Origin: Klebsormidium nitens | Taxonomy: Eukaryota; Streptophyta; Klebsormidiophyceae; Klebsormidiales; Klebsormidiaceae | Assembly (NCBI GenBank): GCA_000708835.1 | Contig: DF236972.1 | Coordinates: forward strand, 1-64,000 | Direction of reading: 5' to 3' | Length of the DNA: 64,000 nucleotides | Shown here: positions 10,500 through 23,115 of the stretch, piece by piece | Layout of the letters: each line of letters opens with the position of its first letter | Position numbering within the stretch: the stretch's first letter is position 1 | Made by a program: the position numbers and the translations under genes | The notes under the pieces: generated by a model | Told to the model about the DNA's origin: nothing | The model's database searches: none | The model's input: only the letters and a program-made list of their open reading frames with translations

Positions 10500-13400
10500 C
10501 TACAACGATGTAAGCTTGGAGAACGCTAGCCGGATGGTGGACCCGTTGAACTTAGTCGCGTGCTTCTGCACAAGAGCCTCCGTTGCCTCTTCCTCGCTCG
10601 AAAAAAGCACCAGCACCTGCTTCTTCCCGTTGTTCTCCGACAGCTTTGCGCCCGTGATCGTCCCATGCGGTGCAAGGTACTCGGTGATCGACTCCTCAGT
10701 GACGTCAGCAGGCAGGCTGGAGCAGTGAATCATCTTAGTGGGCGCGCAGCAGTGCCGGAAGTTCTTGGAGGCGTTGCGGGAGAAGCGGTTCAGGTTCGAG
10801 TGGCTGTAGTCGTGCGAGTCCGGGGTGGGGTTGATGTGGGGGTGCTTCGAGTAGTTGACGTCCATCTGCTTCCCGAGCAGCATCACGCCCTGCGCAACGA
10901 AGACCATAAAGTGTGTTAACCGGCGGTCGCAGATTTGACAATCGAGCGTCGACTTGACCTGTCAGCACTATTTGTTCAACGAGAGCCTGGCTGAGAGCGC
11001 AAACTGGGCCCTCTTTCCGGGCATCACCAACAAGTCAATGGTTGAAGTTCAACGGTTGATCGACGGGCAGTCAACTCGCAGGACAATGAATATGAGCCCA
11101 CGTATTTCACTGCCCCTCCTGTCGAATCACGAATTCTGAGGATCAACGATGAGGAGACAAGCCCGTGGGCGACTCTGCTTGTTACTCGAAGTTCCTCCGA
11201 TTTGTCTCATTACTTCCGAAATCATTTGTTTCTCTCGTTAAGACACTGCTCTTCAGGCATCAACACCCAGGCAAACCGTACTGCTGCGAATGCTTGACAC
11301 AGCCTTGCAACAACAAATTACATTCTCGGCTTCGCCAGATGCCCAGCTTGCGCAATTGGCTCACCTTGAGAAAGTGGACGGCGAGCTCGGCCTGGAAGCC
11401 TTCGGCCATTTCAATGAGGGCGTGGTCGGGCTTCTTCTGGAGCATCTTGATCCGGACGATGTTGCCATAGTTGGAGAAGAGGTTGAAGAGCTTGTCAGGG
11501 TCGACGCGCTGCAGAAATCAATGTGCGAGCACGCTTAGAATAGGGGCGCAATGAGGGACGCTGAATCGCCCCCGTGTTAGAGATTCAATTGCACTGTTCC
11601 AATCGTGATGCTCGCGAGACAACCGAATGGCGACCGGGGTCCAAAATCTGGTGGCGAAGGAAACTGGAGAAACAAGTTACCTGACAACAAGCTGACCTTT
11701 CGTGCTGTCACAAACGGACCCGCTACAGACTGGCAGCTGTACCTTCCAGATCAGGAAATTGTCAAACAAGCGGAACTCCTGCACTCCATGGTGGGTGATA
11801 AAAAAAATGCTTAGCCGCTTTCCGGCCTCTGAAGTATAAGCAATGGGTTACATGTCGTCTTTGCCCTGCTTCGCCCGTCCTCCAACCACCACCCTCTTCC
11901 ACGCACTTCTCCATCTAAAGCGAATCGTAAAGCACACAACTGGGACTGGTCTCTGAGCTGACATGCAGTATGGACGAAGCTCCTCTCGAAGAATCCGCAA
12001 TCACGCAAGCATCCTCCTCTGCACGACAGCTGTCACATGCCACGTGGCTCACCTCTACGTTGAGGTTGGAGACCAGGACGACCCTGCGGTCGTTGGTGCC
12101 TGGCACCCCGAGCGGCAGCTGCACGTTGGGGTGCATACCCTGGTGCATCCCGTAGGGGCCCCCGGGGTGCGGCCGGGGGCCCCCATGGTGGGCAACGCCG
12201 TAGACGCTGCCGTCGCCAAACAGCGACTGCTGCTGCTGGGAGCACAAGACAAGCTGTGTGAGTGTCTGAAAGATTACACGACACTTGAAGTAAGGAATGA
12301 ATTTACGAAACGGCCACGGGAGCAGCCAGGGACCCCGTGGTGCGGTGGTGGACGAAGGCAGCGTCTGTCGCCAAATAGCGACTGCTGCTGCTGGGAGGAG
12401 AAGTGGGACAAAAGAGTGGGTGTGACAAACAACTGAAAAAGGGGTCTGACGGAACGAAAAGCACTTCAACTTTGATGGCCGTCTTCCTGAGATCCCAATG
12501 CAAAGAGTTGGGCAATCGCAATTTTACTTGGAATTGTGTACAAACTGTTCTAAACAGCTGTTGCTGAGAAGGAATAATCGAGGAGCAACATGAGTATCCG
12601 AGGAATGCATCATAGTAGGAGAAGACAATTGGAAAACGATGAGCAAAGCATATTCCAAACAACATTGCCTCTGTTGGGAGTGGACACTAGGATAAGTTCG
12701 AGCAGTGTTGAGCATCATAGCTCATGCAAACAGGACCGCAATTCTATACATGACGCTTCTGAAACCCAGCGCCGCTTCTGCGCGGACTGATTGAGAGTTC
12801 CAAGAAGGACGGCTGGAGCAGAAGAACGCACCCCATGTACTACCTCGTACACTATCCCATACGTCATCATGTACCAATTAGCGAGATCCACTCACCATCA
12901 TGGCTCCCTGGGGCCCATTGCGGCCTTGATCGGTGGGGAGGTTTTGGTTTGTGTAGTCCCGGGTCTTGTCGCTGTTGTAGTTGACCTGGAGCTCAGGAAG
13001 GCTGCCACAAGGAACACAGGTGTTGGTACACAACGCAAAAACGGTTCAACAACTGCTCTGGTGTGTGATACAAATACAAAGAGGAGTACTGGGCAATGAG
13101 ACTGATAAGAAGCCAAAAGGAAGCGCTGATTGCTAGACTAGCAATTAGCGACTACCGACTACTAGACTAGCGACTACTAGACTAGCGACTACCTTGCTGA
13201 TACTCCTCCTATATCACAAAGAGGTAGCCAGAAAGTCTGACAAGCCCACACATATGTGCCCCCCATCAACATTTGTCAATTATGAGAGATGTGCCTTACT
13301 TGGAGTACTGGATGTCCAGAGTGCAGCAGCCGTCGTAGATGTTGCGGCCTTGGAGCTGGGAGCGTGCGTTCACCGCACTTTGTTGCAGCGCAAACTGTAG

Positions 13401-15298
13401 CAGAGCTTGCAGGCCTGCGCACGAGAAGTGTAGAACTTCGTACATGGGTCCATAAGCTCCTTTAACTAGCAACAAGAAAGTCAGGCACTGGAATAACTTG
13501 CTCTTAGGTAAGTCAGGATGGTTTTCAAGCTACTTCTGCATTGGAGCGGCATGCCTGCAAAGCCAGTGCCCAAAGAGTTCCACAACCTCAATGTTCCCAG
13601 CTTATCTAACCCCTGCTTTTCTAGGTCATCTTCTGCAGCATCAGCTTGCATGACCAAGCACGCCAGTCATTCAAATAAGTGCCTACTCCACGGCGTGTTT
13701 CTAAAAAGCGATTTAAGTGTGCCTTACTACCACTAGCTATGAAGCAAGAATGCAAGCATGGAGAAGTGAGAGATGGGCGGGGCGAGTGGTCTAACCAGCA
13801 GGCTGCTTGAGGAAGGTGACAATCTTTTCAACGAGGCCGTGTGGGGAGAAGACTTGGTGGAGGACGTCGACGGTGATGGGATACTGAGGGTTGTGGATGG
13901 TGATGAGCAGAATGCGATTGGGGCGCTGCTCAGGCTGTGGGGACGACAGGCGCGCGGTCAGTGGTCAGAGCGAGAACAGAGCGGAGAAGCAAGCACCGTC
14001 TGACTGGTAGTGGAATAAGTGCACATCAATGCCCCTTCCAATGGTGGAAGGCCGCCAGCCAGACTGGCAGCTTCATGGAAGACTTTCCTCTGATCTGACA
14101 CAAGAGGTTAGCAACGAAGCATGCACAAAACATAAGAAGAGGAGGGCCACCTTTATTTAGCAGAGCACCACTCCTCTCTGTGCAAGATCCATCCTCCAGA
14201 CAGCTCCTCCAGGTGTTCAATCTCCGGATCTGGAATGACTCCAGGATACACCCAAATCATCAGCAAGCTTCGAAAACAATCGGTGCACTCACATGCTCTC
14301 TCCTCTCCCGCGGCTCCCCGGGAGTAGGTGCATGGTTCTCCTGCGCCTTCAACTCCTGGTGAGAGGAGTACTGGACATACACGTTCCGGCCCCTGCAGCA
14401 CTTGGCAAGCTTGCATAAGCACTTCAGTGTTTGATCTCCCGCACCAGAGTGGCTCTTCCAAAGAAAAGTGGCAAAATGAGCAGCAAAAGTCTCCAATCCC
14501 ACAAATCTTAACCCCAAGCATGCCGATGAAAATGCTTGAGACTGTCATCAGCACCATAGTCTTGAAAATGCACTGCCGCTCAAGATTGATCAAAGCACTT
14601 GGCACGTCCAGAAACTGCCACTTCTAGCCAGACAACAGCCTTAGCATCAAACAACTACTGCTGGACAAAACATACATGGTCAGAGAAGTTGGTGCTTGCG
14701 GTGGTGGAAATCTTCCAACAGGGTGCAAAGTTTACCTGATCGCCGGCTGAGTCTCAGCATATGCTTCAATCAACGCCTTAGCGGAAGGAATATCCTCCAT
14801 CTGAATAAGCACCTGCACTAAGAAAAGAGCGGTGAGACACCAAACAAACATTGAAATCATGGACGCGAGAGCATCATCCACATAACTAGTTTACAAACAT
14901 CAAGCATTGATCAGACATTGAGTGGTAAGTGACCCCAGCAAAGCACTTTTCGCTTCAAGAGCACCAACTATTTCGGCAGAGTATCCAAGAAAAAGACCCT
15001 TGGGGCGTCAATGCACCTGCTAGTGTAGGACGATAGTGACTCATTGAACGAAATGCGAGGCGCATTTCACATTCCTGATCCATCAAAGGAACACCGAATG
15101 TATCCCAGACACCATGCATCACTTCTGTAGGTGCAGCCATGGCTTGAGAGTGCAAGCTCGCAGATCACTGACCTGGTTTTTTGGACGGAGTAGGACCACC
15201 TTGGTAACGGTCCCGAATTCTTGAGCAAACTGGTGCACATCTTCCTCAGTTACATCCTGTCCAACACTCCGCACGTGGATAACCTTGGACTCCGCCAT
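10500..15298 (-). CDS. PTB3: Polypyrimidine tract-binding protein, PTB3-like, four RRMs
   Basis: This is an RNA-binding splicing regulator of the PTB/hnRNP L family, expected in nucleus and cytoplasm. Minus-strand exons: 15298-15173, 14812-14736, 14392-14293, 13934-13796, 13414-13300, 13001-12896, 12235-12053, 11508-11365 and 10889-10500. Together they give 459 aa, close to Arabidopsis PTB3, and every junction is in phase. Approximate domains: RRM1 at residues 5-75 (SKVIHVRSVG start), RRM2 at 105-185 (PNRILLITIHNPQYPITVDVLH), RRM3 at 265-330 (VLVSNLN; PDHALIEM) and RRM4 at 381-456 (TKMIHCSSLP; KKQVLVLF). The exon at 12235 is preceded by four tandem CAG triplets, a NAGNAG-type acceptor that could vary the number of glutamines. 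A diverged copy of this exon sits upstream at 12390-12307. The gene is head-to-head with the ataxin-3 gene. Confidence 0.92.
12307..12390 (-). other. Possible alternative PTB exon (diverged copy of exon 7)
   Basis: The first ~40 nt after the CCCAG acceptor, including the CAG run and the bases for SLFGD, nearly equal the start of the functional exon at 12235. Similarity then fades. From acceptor to the candidate donor GTAAAT is exactly 84 nt with no stop in the needed phase, so inclusion would add 28 residues (QQQSLFGD, then a Pro/His/Cys/Arg-rich stretch). It could be a cassette exon, a regulatory decoy or a decaying duplicate. Confidence 0.45.
13131..13192. repeat. 15-bp tandem repeat in a PTB intron
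   Basis: About four imperfect copies of GACTACTAGACTAGC lie in the intron between the exons at 13414-13300 and 13001-12896. The unit contains the small palindrome CTAG. No function is evident. Confidence 0.7.
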
Positions 15299-16180
15299 GT
15301 CGCTGCTTCACAGAGCACAGTGTCTGTGACAAGACAATGCGCTCCCTTCGGGACTGGTGCCTTAGCCTCTTGGTGACAGAACGCTAGCAACCAAAGAACT
15401 CTCAGAAGGGTACAGACTGGCTTCCACTCGCAGCTCAACGAAGCCGCTTCTACGAGTAAAACAGGAAGGTGAAAGCGACCATTTCAGCTACCATCTGATG
15501 TACACCAACCGCAGTTTCCGTGACAGACAGGAACTCGAGCTTTCCCCACCTTCCTTTGGCTACCCTCCTCCTTCCTGCGCCCTCCCTCACTCTCGCCTTG
15601 CTTGCCCTAGCTCTCCTCTTTCTCTTGTCTAGGACGTATGCACCTGTCGTTGTATGGTGCTCTTCAATTTCCCCATAAATCTTATAGAATACCAAGCCGG
15701 ATACATGAGTAGATATGAGGGACTGTCCTTTGTCGTCCCTGCAACCCATGCCGGAGAGCCTATTAAATACAGTAACGGTTTACGTAAGGTTTAAGAAACT
15801 CCTGGTTACGAGACTGCTTCAATCTCTTCAATACGTCTACCTGTGATTTGCACAGCACGGGGGTTAGAAACACTGGTTATCGATCAGAAGGCATAAGCTG
15901 GCCTGACAAACATATACGCTCTTTGCAGATGTTCCAATGGCATTTACACCTATGTATGCACCTGGCATGTGTTTAAGATTTATGTAATATGCATGTAGGA
16001 AACACTTTCTTCACCCGTTTCTCTCGGACTCGGAGGGCAAGAGCCTCGGACCGAGGCTCGGAGCTAGGAAGGCCGCTTTTGCAGGCAAGTCCTGCTGCCC
16101 GTGCTGTCCTGCTGCAGCCTGGCTGGCTAGCGAGCTCAATTGCCATTGGTTTCGTAGGCCATTTGTCGGCAGCCACGAGG
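15299..16180. promoter_or_regulatory. Shared divergent promoter region (PTB / ataxin-3)
   Basis: About 880 bp lie between two diverging start codons. A pyrimidine-rich stretch at 15.54-15.63 kb stands out. I recognise no coding exon or defined promoter element here. Confidence 0.4.
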
Positions 16181-19100
16181 ATGGAAGAAACACCACTTCT
16201 GTATCATGAGAAGCAGGAGTCAGCGATATGTGGCGTCCACGCATTGAACACCCTGCGTAAGTGTCTCCAGATCAGCAAAGAGTTCCACCTTTGCAGTTTT
16301 ACTGGGATACTCTGGGGTAAAAGCAGAGACAGTATTGTTTTATTCCTCATGATTGTTATTGGTGTTCCGTCCTGAAAATGAAGGCTGTTGGACTCTCTGC
16401 CACTGGCAGAAGTCCCATTGAGCATCCTACACGGTTCCAAGAACTCTGGCTTTCTTTTTTATGTTTCTGCCTACAAGTATGATAATTTGTTCTTCTGGCG
16501 CATCAAAGTCCACTCAGCACCGTGGTAATCTGCATCCGTTCCGTTTGACTGAACATTACGCTGCATCCCTCAGAAGGATACGTTCAGGCTAAGAACAATA
16601 CAGATCCGTGTTGCCTGCTGAATCTAGAAGAGTGCGCTACTTTCTACTTTTTCACGTTCTGCAAAAAGGGTGCCATACTCCTGCTGGTTGCTTGTTACTC
16701 AAGCTGGAAAACAAGTAATGACCGGATTCTTGAGCCCCCGCCAGACTGTGCTCTGCAGTGCAAGGCCCCTACTTCACGGAAGTCGACCTTTCTCAGATCG
16801 CACTCGAACTGGACAAGAATGAGAGGGAGATGATGGCGGAGAGCGGCCTGGAGTCATCCGACTACCTCAAGTTCATGGCTGAGGAGTCTGGGAATGTTGC
16901 TGCAGATGGAAACTTCAGCATCCAGGCAAGTCTGGCATAGACACTGATGTGCTCAATTGGAAGAAGGACTTAAATCCAATGAAAGTCTTCTCTGGTTTTG
17001 ATCTGGCTGATGACCTGGCGTGATGGTTGGCCCTCTTGCCTCTCAATTGCCACCTTGATGAGATTCTGCTGAGGAATTTCGAAAACTCTCTTGAAAGGCA
17101 GCTGTCATCTATCTAATTTTCGGTGTCGTCCATCAAATATTGAAGTACAAGCTTGTCGAAAACATGTACCTATTGTGTGACACCGTCTAGGAGATTGCAG
17201 CAGGGCGTGATGCGGTCGTTTTTCTGCAGGTACTCAGCAAGGCGCTGGAAGTCTGGGGCCTGATCTTTGTGCATTTGGACAGCCCTGAGGCAGCAGCTAT
17301 GGGGGACAACGACCAAGAGGCTTTTCTTTGCAATCTCCAGCAGCACTGGTTTACCATTAGAAAGATCGGCTCTGAGTGGTAAGGCCTTGATGCCTAGCCT
17401 TGATCTGCTTGTCCAAGCTAGCTAAGCCCCACAGGGAGGTTGCTTTGTGACTGTTCCATCCGCAAGCATGATTTCGGTCCGTTTTTGCGCGCTCACTTCG
17501 AAAGTTGTGCAATTCGACTGACTTCCAGAAACGTCTGCGTTGCACCAAACCGACTTCGTGTCTCTTTCCGACTTCCTTCTTATGATACTCAGCCTTACCT
17601 CAGGAAAAACATCTCTTTGTTCGAATGGGACCGTCTCCATTGTGTCTTTACTAGTGTCGAGTAATGGTATGTCCACTCCCTAAGACAAGGCCGTTTCAAT
17701 TTTGAAACCAGGTACAATATGAACAGCCTATACCCAGCCCCCGTTCACCTCTCCCAGTTCTACCTCGCTGCCTATCTTGGATCGCTCAAGGACGGCGGCT
17801 ACACAATCTTCGCAGTACAAGGAAACCTGCCGAAGTCGGTTGCAAGCGAGTTCTCAGGTAAATGACCCTGTCCGGTCCCTACTTTTCTCTCTTATCCTGA
17901 GGTTGTTTGGAGCTTGTAAGGGCGAGTTTTTGAATGGTAAGGTGTGGTTATCCGTTCTGTGGCCTGGATGATCCTTTGAAGGACGTACTCTGGACCCTGA
18001 ACGAATAGTGAGTGACACAATACCGCCCAAATGCGTTCCCATATATGCTGGTCGGTTTGCCAGTGGCCAGAAAGCGTCCCTTCTCGTTTGAGAAGTACGT
18101 CATACAGGGTTACGAGTAAGTTACGAGTATCATCATCAACGTCAGGTCCTACTGATCAACAGATCTCATCGGGTGAGCGTTGAAGGCAGCGTCAATATTG
18201 ATGCTGGTCTTTTCAGTCTCCTGATTTCTCAAATTCATTGATAGCAGGAGCACGATTCCCTTTGAAGGTGGCGCCAAAGTCATCATAATACCAATGCAGC
18301 TCACAGCCCTTAAGCAGATTGTGTTCTACTTCTCCAACCGTTTTTTTGAACAGTTTGGATTCCGTAAGAGACGCTGACAGAACTCGAATTGAAGAAAATT
18401 ACGTGTGTCTAAAGTGGTCGATCTCCCATAACTCCGTTTATGTTGATTGCTATCCTCGTGACTGCCAACACTGCGTAGTTCTGAAATCGGCGAAGAGGAA
18501 GTGTACTGGTTAAGCAAGCCTTGATCTCAACAAAACGTTAACCGAAAGGTTTACACGCTCCACACCCGCACCCTCGCTAACCCCCTACAGTATTCCCACC
18601 CAATTCAGCACCGTCCTCTTATTATACGATTGCTCACACCCTTGCAGGCAGCGGGCAGGGCCGGTGGCTGACCCCCCAGCAGGCAGAGGCGATCAACGCA
18701 GAGGCCAAGCGCAAGGAAACAAAAAGCAACCCGCAGTCGAACCCGTCCGATTGGCCCACGCTTTCAAACGCTCCGGACGACGACATGGCCGCCGCGATTG
18801 CGGCCAGTTTGCAGGACGCAGGGCCGAGCACCAGCGGAGCCGATTCCTACCCGGGGGGCGGCAGTTCACACTGGGGGGGTGCCAGTTCACAACTGGGCGG
18901 TGCCGATTCACCCTGGGGGGGCGACGAGGACCCGGAGCTGGCTGCGGCGATCGCCGCCAGTTTAGGCGACTCGTTTGGGGAGCAGAAGCGGGCGCCGAGC
19001 GAGCCGCGGGAAGCGGAGGGGGGGCCCGGGGTGTGGAGTGGGAAGGGGCAAAAACTGGGGGGGTCTGACGCTCCGGGGGAACAACCGTCCGGGCAAAGCG

Positions 19101-19872
19101 GCGAGGGGATGAAAGCCACGAGCCCGGGCGAAGAGGGGGGGAATGTTACGGAACTTGTGAAACCCAAGTTCGAGATCAAGCAGGACGCGCTCTCCCGCCA
19201 GATTGCGGCAGCACGCGCGAAGGTGGAGGCGCGGGCCGCAGCCAGCGGGCCGGCCACGAGTCAAAGCGAGGGCGGCGGTGACGTCAGCGGGGCCAAAATT
19301 GACGTCAGCGCCGCTGATACGGCCACGTCTCAGGGGCCCGGGGACGCAGCCGGGGGGGGTGTTGAGCTGGCGTTTCGGATGCTCGACGGGCGGAGGGTGA
19401 GCCGAAAGTTTGGACCGGGGGCCACGGTGGGGGATCTGCTGACGTTTCTGCGAGGCGAGGGAGTGGATACGGACAAGACGGTGCTGACAGCCACAGGAGG
19501 AGACAAGCTGGTGAGTGGGAATCTCGACGCGTAATCGATTTTTCAGAGATGAACCTTTTCGGTTGAAGCAAGGAACGTGCGTGCATTTTCCGGAACCAGC
19601 TTCTAATCGCGGAATCCATGTGGTCATTTGCCTGACGGAGACTAAAATTGACAACCCAAAAGAAGAAGACTTGTTTGACAGAAGTTGGCAGAAGAGGAGA
19701 CCTCTCCTGGCTTGCCAATACATTTTTTCCAACTTGCGGATACCATCAAGATTCTTCTTTGGCGGAATCTGACGACGAGTTTGGGTCCTTGCAGTCGCTC
19801 GTGGACAGTCAAGTCACGCTGGAGAGAGCTGGGCTCCAGGACAAAAGCCTCCTTACTGTTAGGCAATCATGA
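16181..19872 (+). CDS. ATXN3: Ataxin-3-type Josephin deubiquitinase with two UIMs and a UBX-like C-terminus
   Basis: This is a cysteine protease that trims ubiquitin chains, with built-in ubiquitin-binding and probable p97/CDC48-docking modules. Exons: 16181-16256, 16759-16925, 17230-17378, 17712-17857, 18648-19510 and 19795-19872, giving 492 aa with all phases consistent. Josephin domain is residues 5-175. The catalytic set is intact: Gln12, Cys17 (in SAICGVHALN), His120 (in QQHWFTIRK) and Asn135 (in WYNMNSL). UIM-like AAAIAASL motifs fall at about 223-240 and 272-290, separated by a Gly/Ser/Trp-rich linker. Residues ~418-492 look like a UBX or ubiquitin-like fold (LAFRMLDGRRVSRKF, then LERAGLQDKSLLTV). 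There is no polyglutamine tract. The second intron starts with GC rather than GT. Exon 5 is GC-rich and encodes a disordered linker. An alternative is to split off the UBX part, but phase 0 on both sides supports one gene. Confidence 0.9.
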
Positions 19873-20810
19873 TCCCAGTCGAGCGCTCAGTCGCTTAAAG
19901 GTATTCCTGCACTTTCTTAAGTAAGAAGGATCTTGAGGAAGATTGCTGAGATGGTACGGCAAGAAGAAACAAGGTAACGCGAAATCACAGAGCCCACCCC
20001 TGACTTCACGAGCGCCCATAAATAGGCACCGTGCGTACTGATCTAACCAAAGGATACGTTCGATGTTGAAAGCAGAGCGTTTCTGCGTTGCACTCAAGGA
20101 CGTCGTCCTTGCACAAGAACGTATGGACGTTGACCCCGGGAGCCTTGCAGCATGGGTTGTTAATTCAGCATGCATGCGCGGGCCAGCCATGCTCCACAAG
20201 CAAGAACCAGAAGTGACGCGCGTGCATCATTGGTCAACACGCATGGTAAAGTTCACCATCATGCATGCATGTTGGCCGCCCCTACAATCAAGAGAAGGAT
20301 TAACTCGCGGACTCGGCGTCTGAGGTAGCCTATAAAGGACATTAGTTTGCTGGCAGACAGGCGACGGACTGCATGCGATTGTGATGGACGGACTGGCGGC
20401 AGTGCCAGGTATACGTTTGAACAGTCCTGCGGCTGGACTCGACTTGAATCAATCAACAGGGCACAGATAGCTGTTCAAAAGTAGAGCTTTTCCTGTTAAG
20501 TTCCCAAGAGACCTCAGACTCTCAGACTCCGCAGAGCCTTCTATACAAGGTCAGCCTGTGCTTATTGCCTTCTTGGAGTTCTGCGAGCTGCCAGGCTATG
20601 TACGCAAATTCTGGATTGTTCCACTGCCCAGCCTGTCTCGGTGTAAGTAAGCGATGCTCACTGGTGCACTGTAAAAATTAACGGCTCAATACAATTCCAA
20701 GAACACGTTTACCAAGTATGTACAGAAGGTTGTTTTCAGGAACTTCGATGCTGATTTTACCCCCACATTGATTATGCGTATGTACAAGATAGGCTACAAC
20801 TCGTGTCTGA
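19873..20810. other. Convergent intergenic region
   Basis: This lies between the 3' ends of the ataxin-3 and F-box genes. It should contain both 3' UTRs. No exon, RNA gene or repeat of note; CATGCATGC-type small palindromes occur near 20.17-20.27 kb. Confidence 0.5.
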
Positions 20811-23115
20811 CTAGCGCCTGCTCACGATCTGCTCGCGCAAGTCTGCCGGCAGCTTCCTGCCCATCTCGCTGTCCGACATGCTGCTGTAGATCACCCAGCA
20901 GTTTTGCAAAGTCCATCCCCAATTCTCCGTCCGGCTGACGTTAAGGCTCGGCCACTGGTTTATCCTCACGTAGCGCCCGGGCTTCCCGTCTTTGGTCTTG
21001 GTAAACTTCCAGGTCATGTCGTTGAAGACTGTGTCGTTAGGACCCGGGCTGACAACGTTGTCCGGATGGAAAACCCTGCAGGCGAGGATTTGACTGGAAT
21101 CCCGCTCAGTTCCCTAACTTTTGAGATGACAAGAGTCTCGGAAACGTACAGGTACGAAGAGTGAGAGGTGAGGAGCCTTTGGTAAATGTGGTGCAAGTTC
21201 ACGTTGTTAGACACGGTTTCGAAGAGCTGTGTACAAGTACGAAAGTGGCTCGTATATGGCGAATCGGAGTTTCAACCAGACGCTTCTGCGCAAAATGTCT
21301 GGTCCTCCGCAGACATTTCGTATTCGGCCATTGCATGTCGCACGGGGCAGACGACTTGTCTGTCTCATTGAAGGAAACGAAGACTGTCTTTTGGAAAGAC
21401 AGTATGTACTTCTTAGATGAGTCATGTGCTTTTCCGACGGTCAAAAGGCTGAGCATACAATTTAAACTCTTTCAACAAAAGATTGAGTCGCTGTAAAATA
21501 GTTGTGGGCCCCGCCCCGTCTCAGCATGCGGTCAACGACGAATCGAGAGGGGCGAACCGCGTGGCGCGTTCAATCCAGAGAAAGTTTTTGTAGACCTGAT
21601 CGAGCAAGACTGTAATCCAACGAACTTACAGGCTTATAGGCCCAGCAAGCAACAAAGACAGGACTCTTTTCTACAGGTTGACAACAAACATCGACCAAGA
21701 ATGTGAGCAGCGTCACCTGATAAATGGAGGCTCTGACCGCCAGCTGGGGTCCAGATTTCGCCAAAAGTCTCCCGCCGACTGAGGCATAAGAAGAACCCAC
21801 GTCAAACAAGAGTCGAGACAACTCCTTCGAAACTTAAGGGGCTTCGGTTTTTATCGTTAAACCGAGGGCAACGAGCAGCGTTTTTTGGGAGAAATACAGC
21901 CTAGGGGCCAATCAATCTGGTCAATCTGCGAGCACATCATCTCTCTATGGAGCAAAGTACAAGGATTTGACAGTGCGAGGGCATACGCGTTTGTAGGTTG
22001 TTCACCCCTGTCTACGACCGCTTATACATGATGACTTTACAGGAACCCTGTGGTCATGCCGGCCTTGTGTCCTGGAGAATACACTAGCAAAATGCTGTGC
22101 GGTAGGACCTTTTCCAGCTGAGGCACAAGTTGACAAAAGTCTGTGGTACACTGACAACCAGCCATGCACTGCAAGTAGTAAAAGACTCTCAAGACCGACT
22201 TCTCTCTCCGTTTTCAAGAAGCAGAGATTCCGATCAATCGATCGTGGGGCAACGCCTCACCCATTTGAAGCGAAACTCAAACGCCGTACCGCAGAGGTCT
22301 TGCACCATGATCTTTGCCTGCAAATTTGGGGGGCAAAGTCACATGAAGAATGAACCTTTGTTGAAAGGGAAAGATGGATTGAGTGCCCTAACTGCACTAC
22401 AGAGATTGATGATTGGGCAAGATAAGGGCAGTGTACGAGGGTGCGTTTCCGATGTGCGAGGGGTAGAACTGAAGACTCTCAACTTGTTAGTGGACATGTT
22501 GGCGGCTTCCGCTAAGCAGCACTGGCTCACTCAGGATGCATTCGAGTCCGATGGGGTCATACCAGGCTCATTGATGGGTAACCTGTCCTGAAATGGTTTT
22601 GAAAAGCAGCTGGAATGAGCTAGCATTTAAGTATGGCTTTCAAGACGTAAGCTTGACCTTAAAATGCAGTCTTTTGACGTCCAATACATGAAGTCGCATC
22701 TGCACTAAATCAATGCACCCACCCTCTTGGCATCTCGGAGACACGCCCCAAACGCCACCATCTTCGACTCCGCCGTCAACGCAACCTTCGGGACCGCTGC
22801 TTTTCCCCGGCACAGTTCGTCCAAATGCTGTTCCCACAGGCCGTCTTCCCTCGCCAGCCCTCCCCAGCTTTTGCACACTAGGGTGCACGTCGCAAGGGCA
22901 CGGGAATCAACAAACCCCAGAATCCGTAAGAAGACGTCCTCCCCTAACACTTCCACAGGGTCCTGTCCTGGACTGATGGAAGCAGGAGCCTTTGGGGCCG
23001 ACCAGAACAACCGCCGGGCGACGATGGGCATGCAAGAAGAGCAGGGCTTCTCAGGCGAGCAAGCCGGCTTCGCGGCTTGACGAGGCCTCAGCTGGCGCGG
23101 GGACGGGGTGTCCAT
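20811..23115 (-). CDS. F-box protein (plant SKP1-cullin-F-box type)
   Basis: This is a probable substrate adaptor of an SCF ubiquitin ligase. Minus-strand exons: 23115-22723, 22317-22261, 21778-21717 and 21075-20811, giving 258 aa with phases 0, 0 and 2 matching at the joints. The first exon has a basic, Ser/Pro/Cys-rich start and an F-box at residues ~54-100 (LGEDVFLRILGFVDSRALAT, then VCKSW and LWEQH). The second exon reads MVQDLCGTAFEFRFKW. The third gives AGDFWRNLDPSW. The last gives FHPD, then YVRINQWPSLNVSRTENWGW and LQNCWVIYSS, a Trp-rich C-terminal pattern I associate with a plant F-box subfamily that includes Arabidopsis RIFP1-like proteins. The methionine at 23115 was chosen because the open frame upstream lacks an ATG. 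The target is unknown. The gene is head-to-head with the LIM gene. Confidence 0.8.

Noticed and set aside
18962-19732. 256-codon minus-strand open frame
   Set aside because: Antisense shadow of the GC-rich fifth exon of the ataxin-3-like gene.
21014-21214. Open stretch reading VNLHHIYQRLLTSHSSYLYVSETLVISK as an extra F-box-gene exon
   Set aside because: Exons 21778-21717 and 21075-20811 join directly in phase and match the family across the joint, leaving no room for it.
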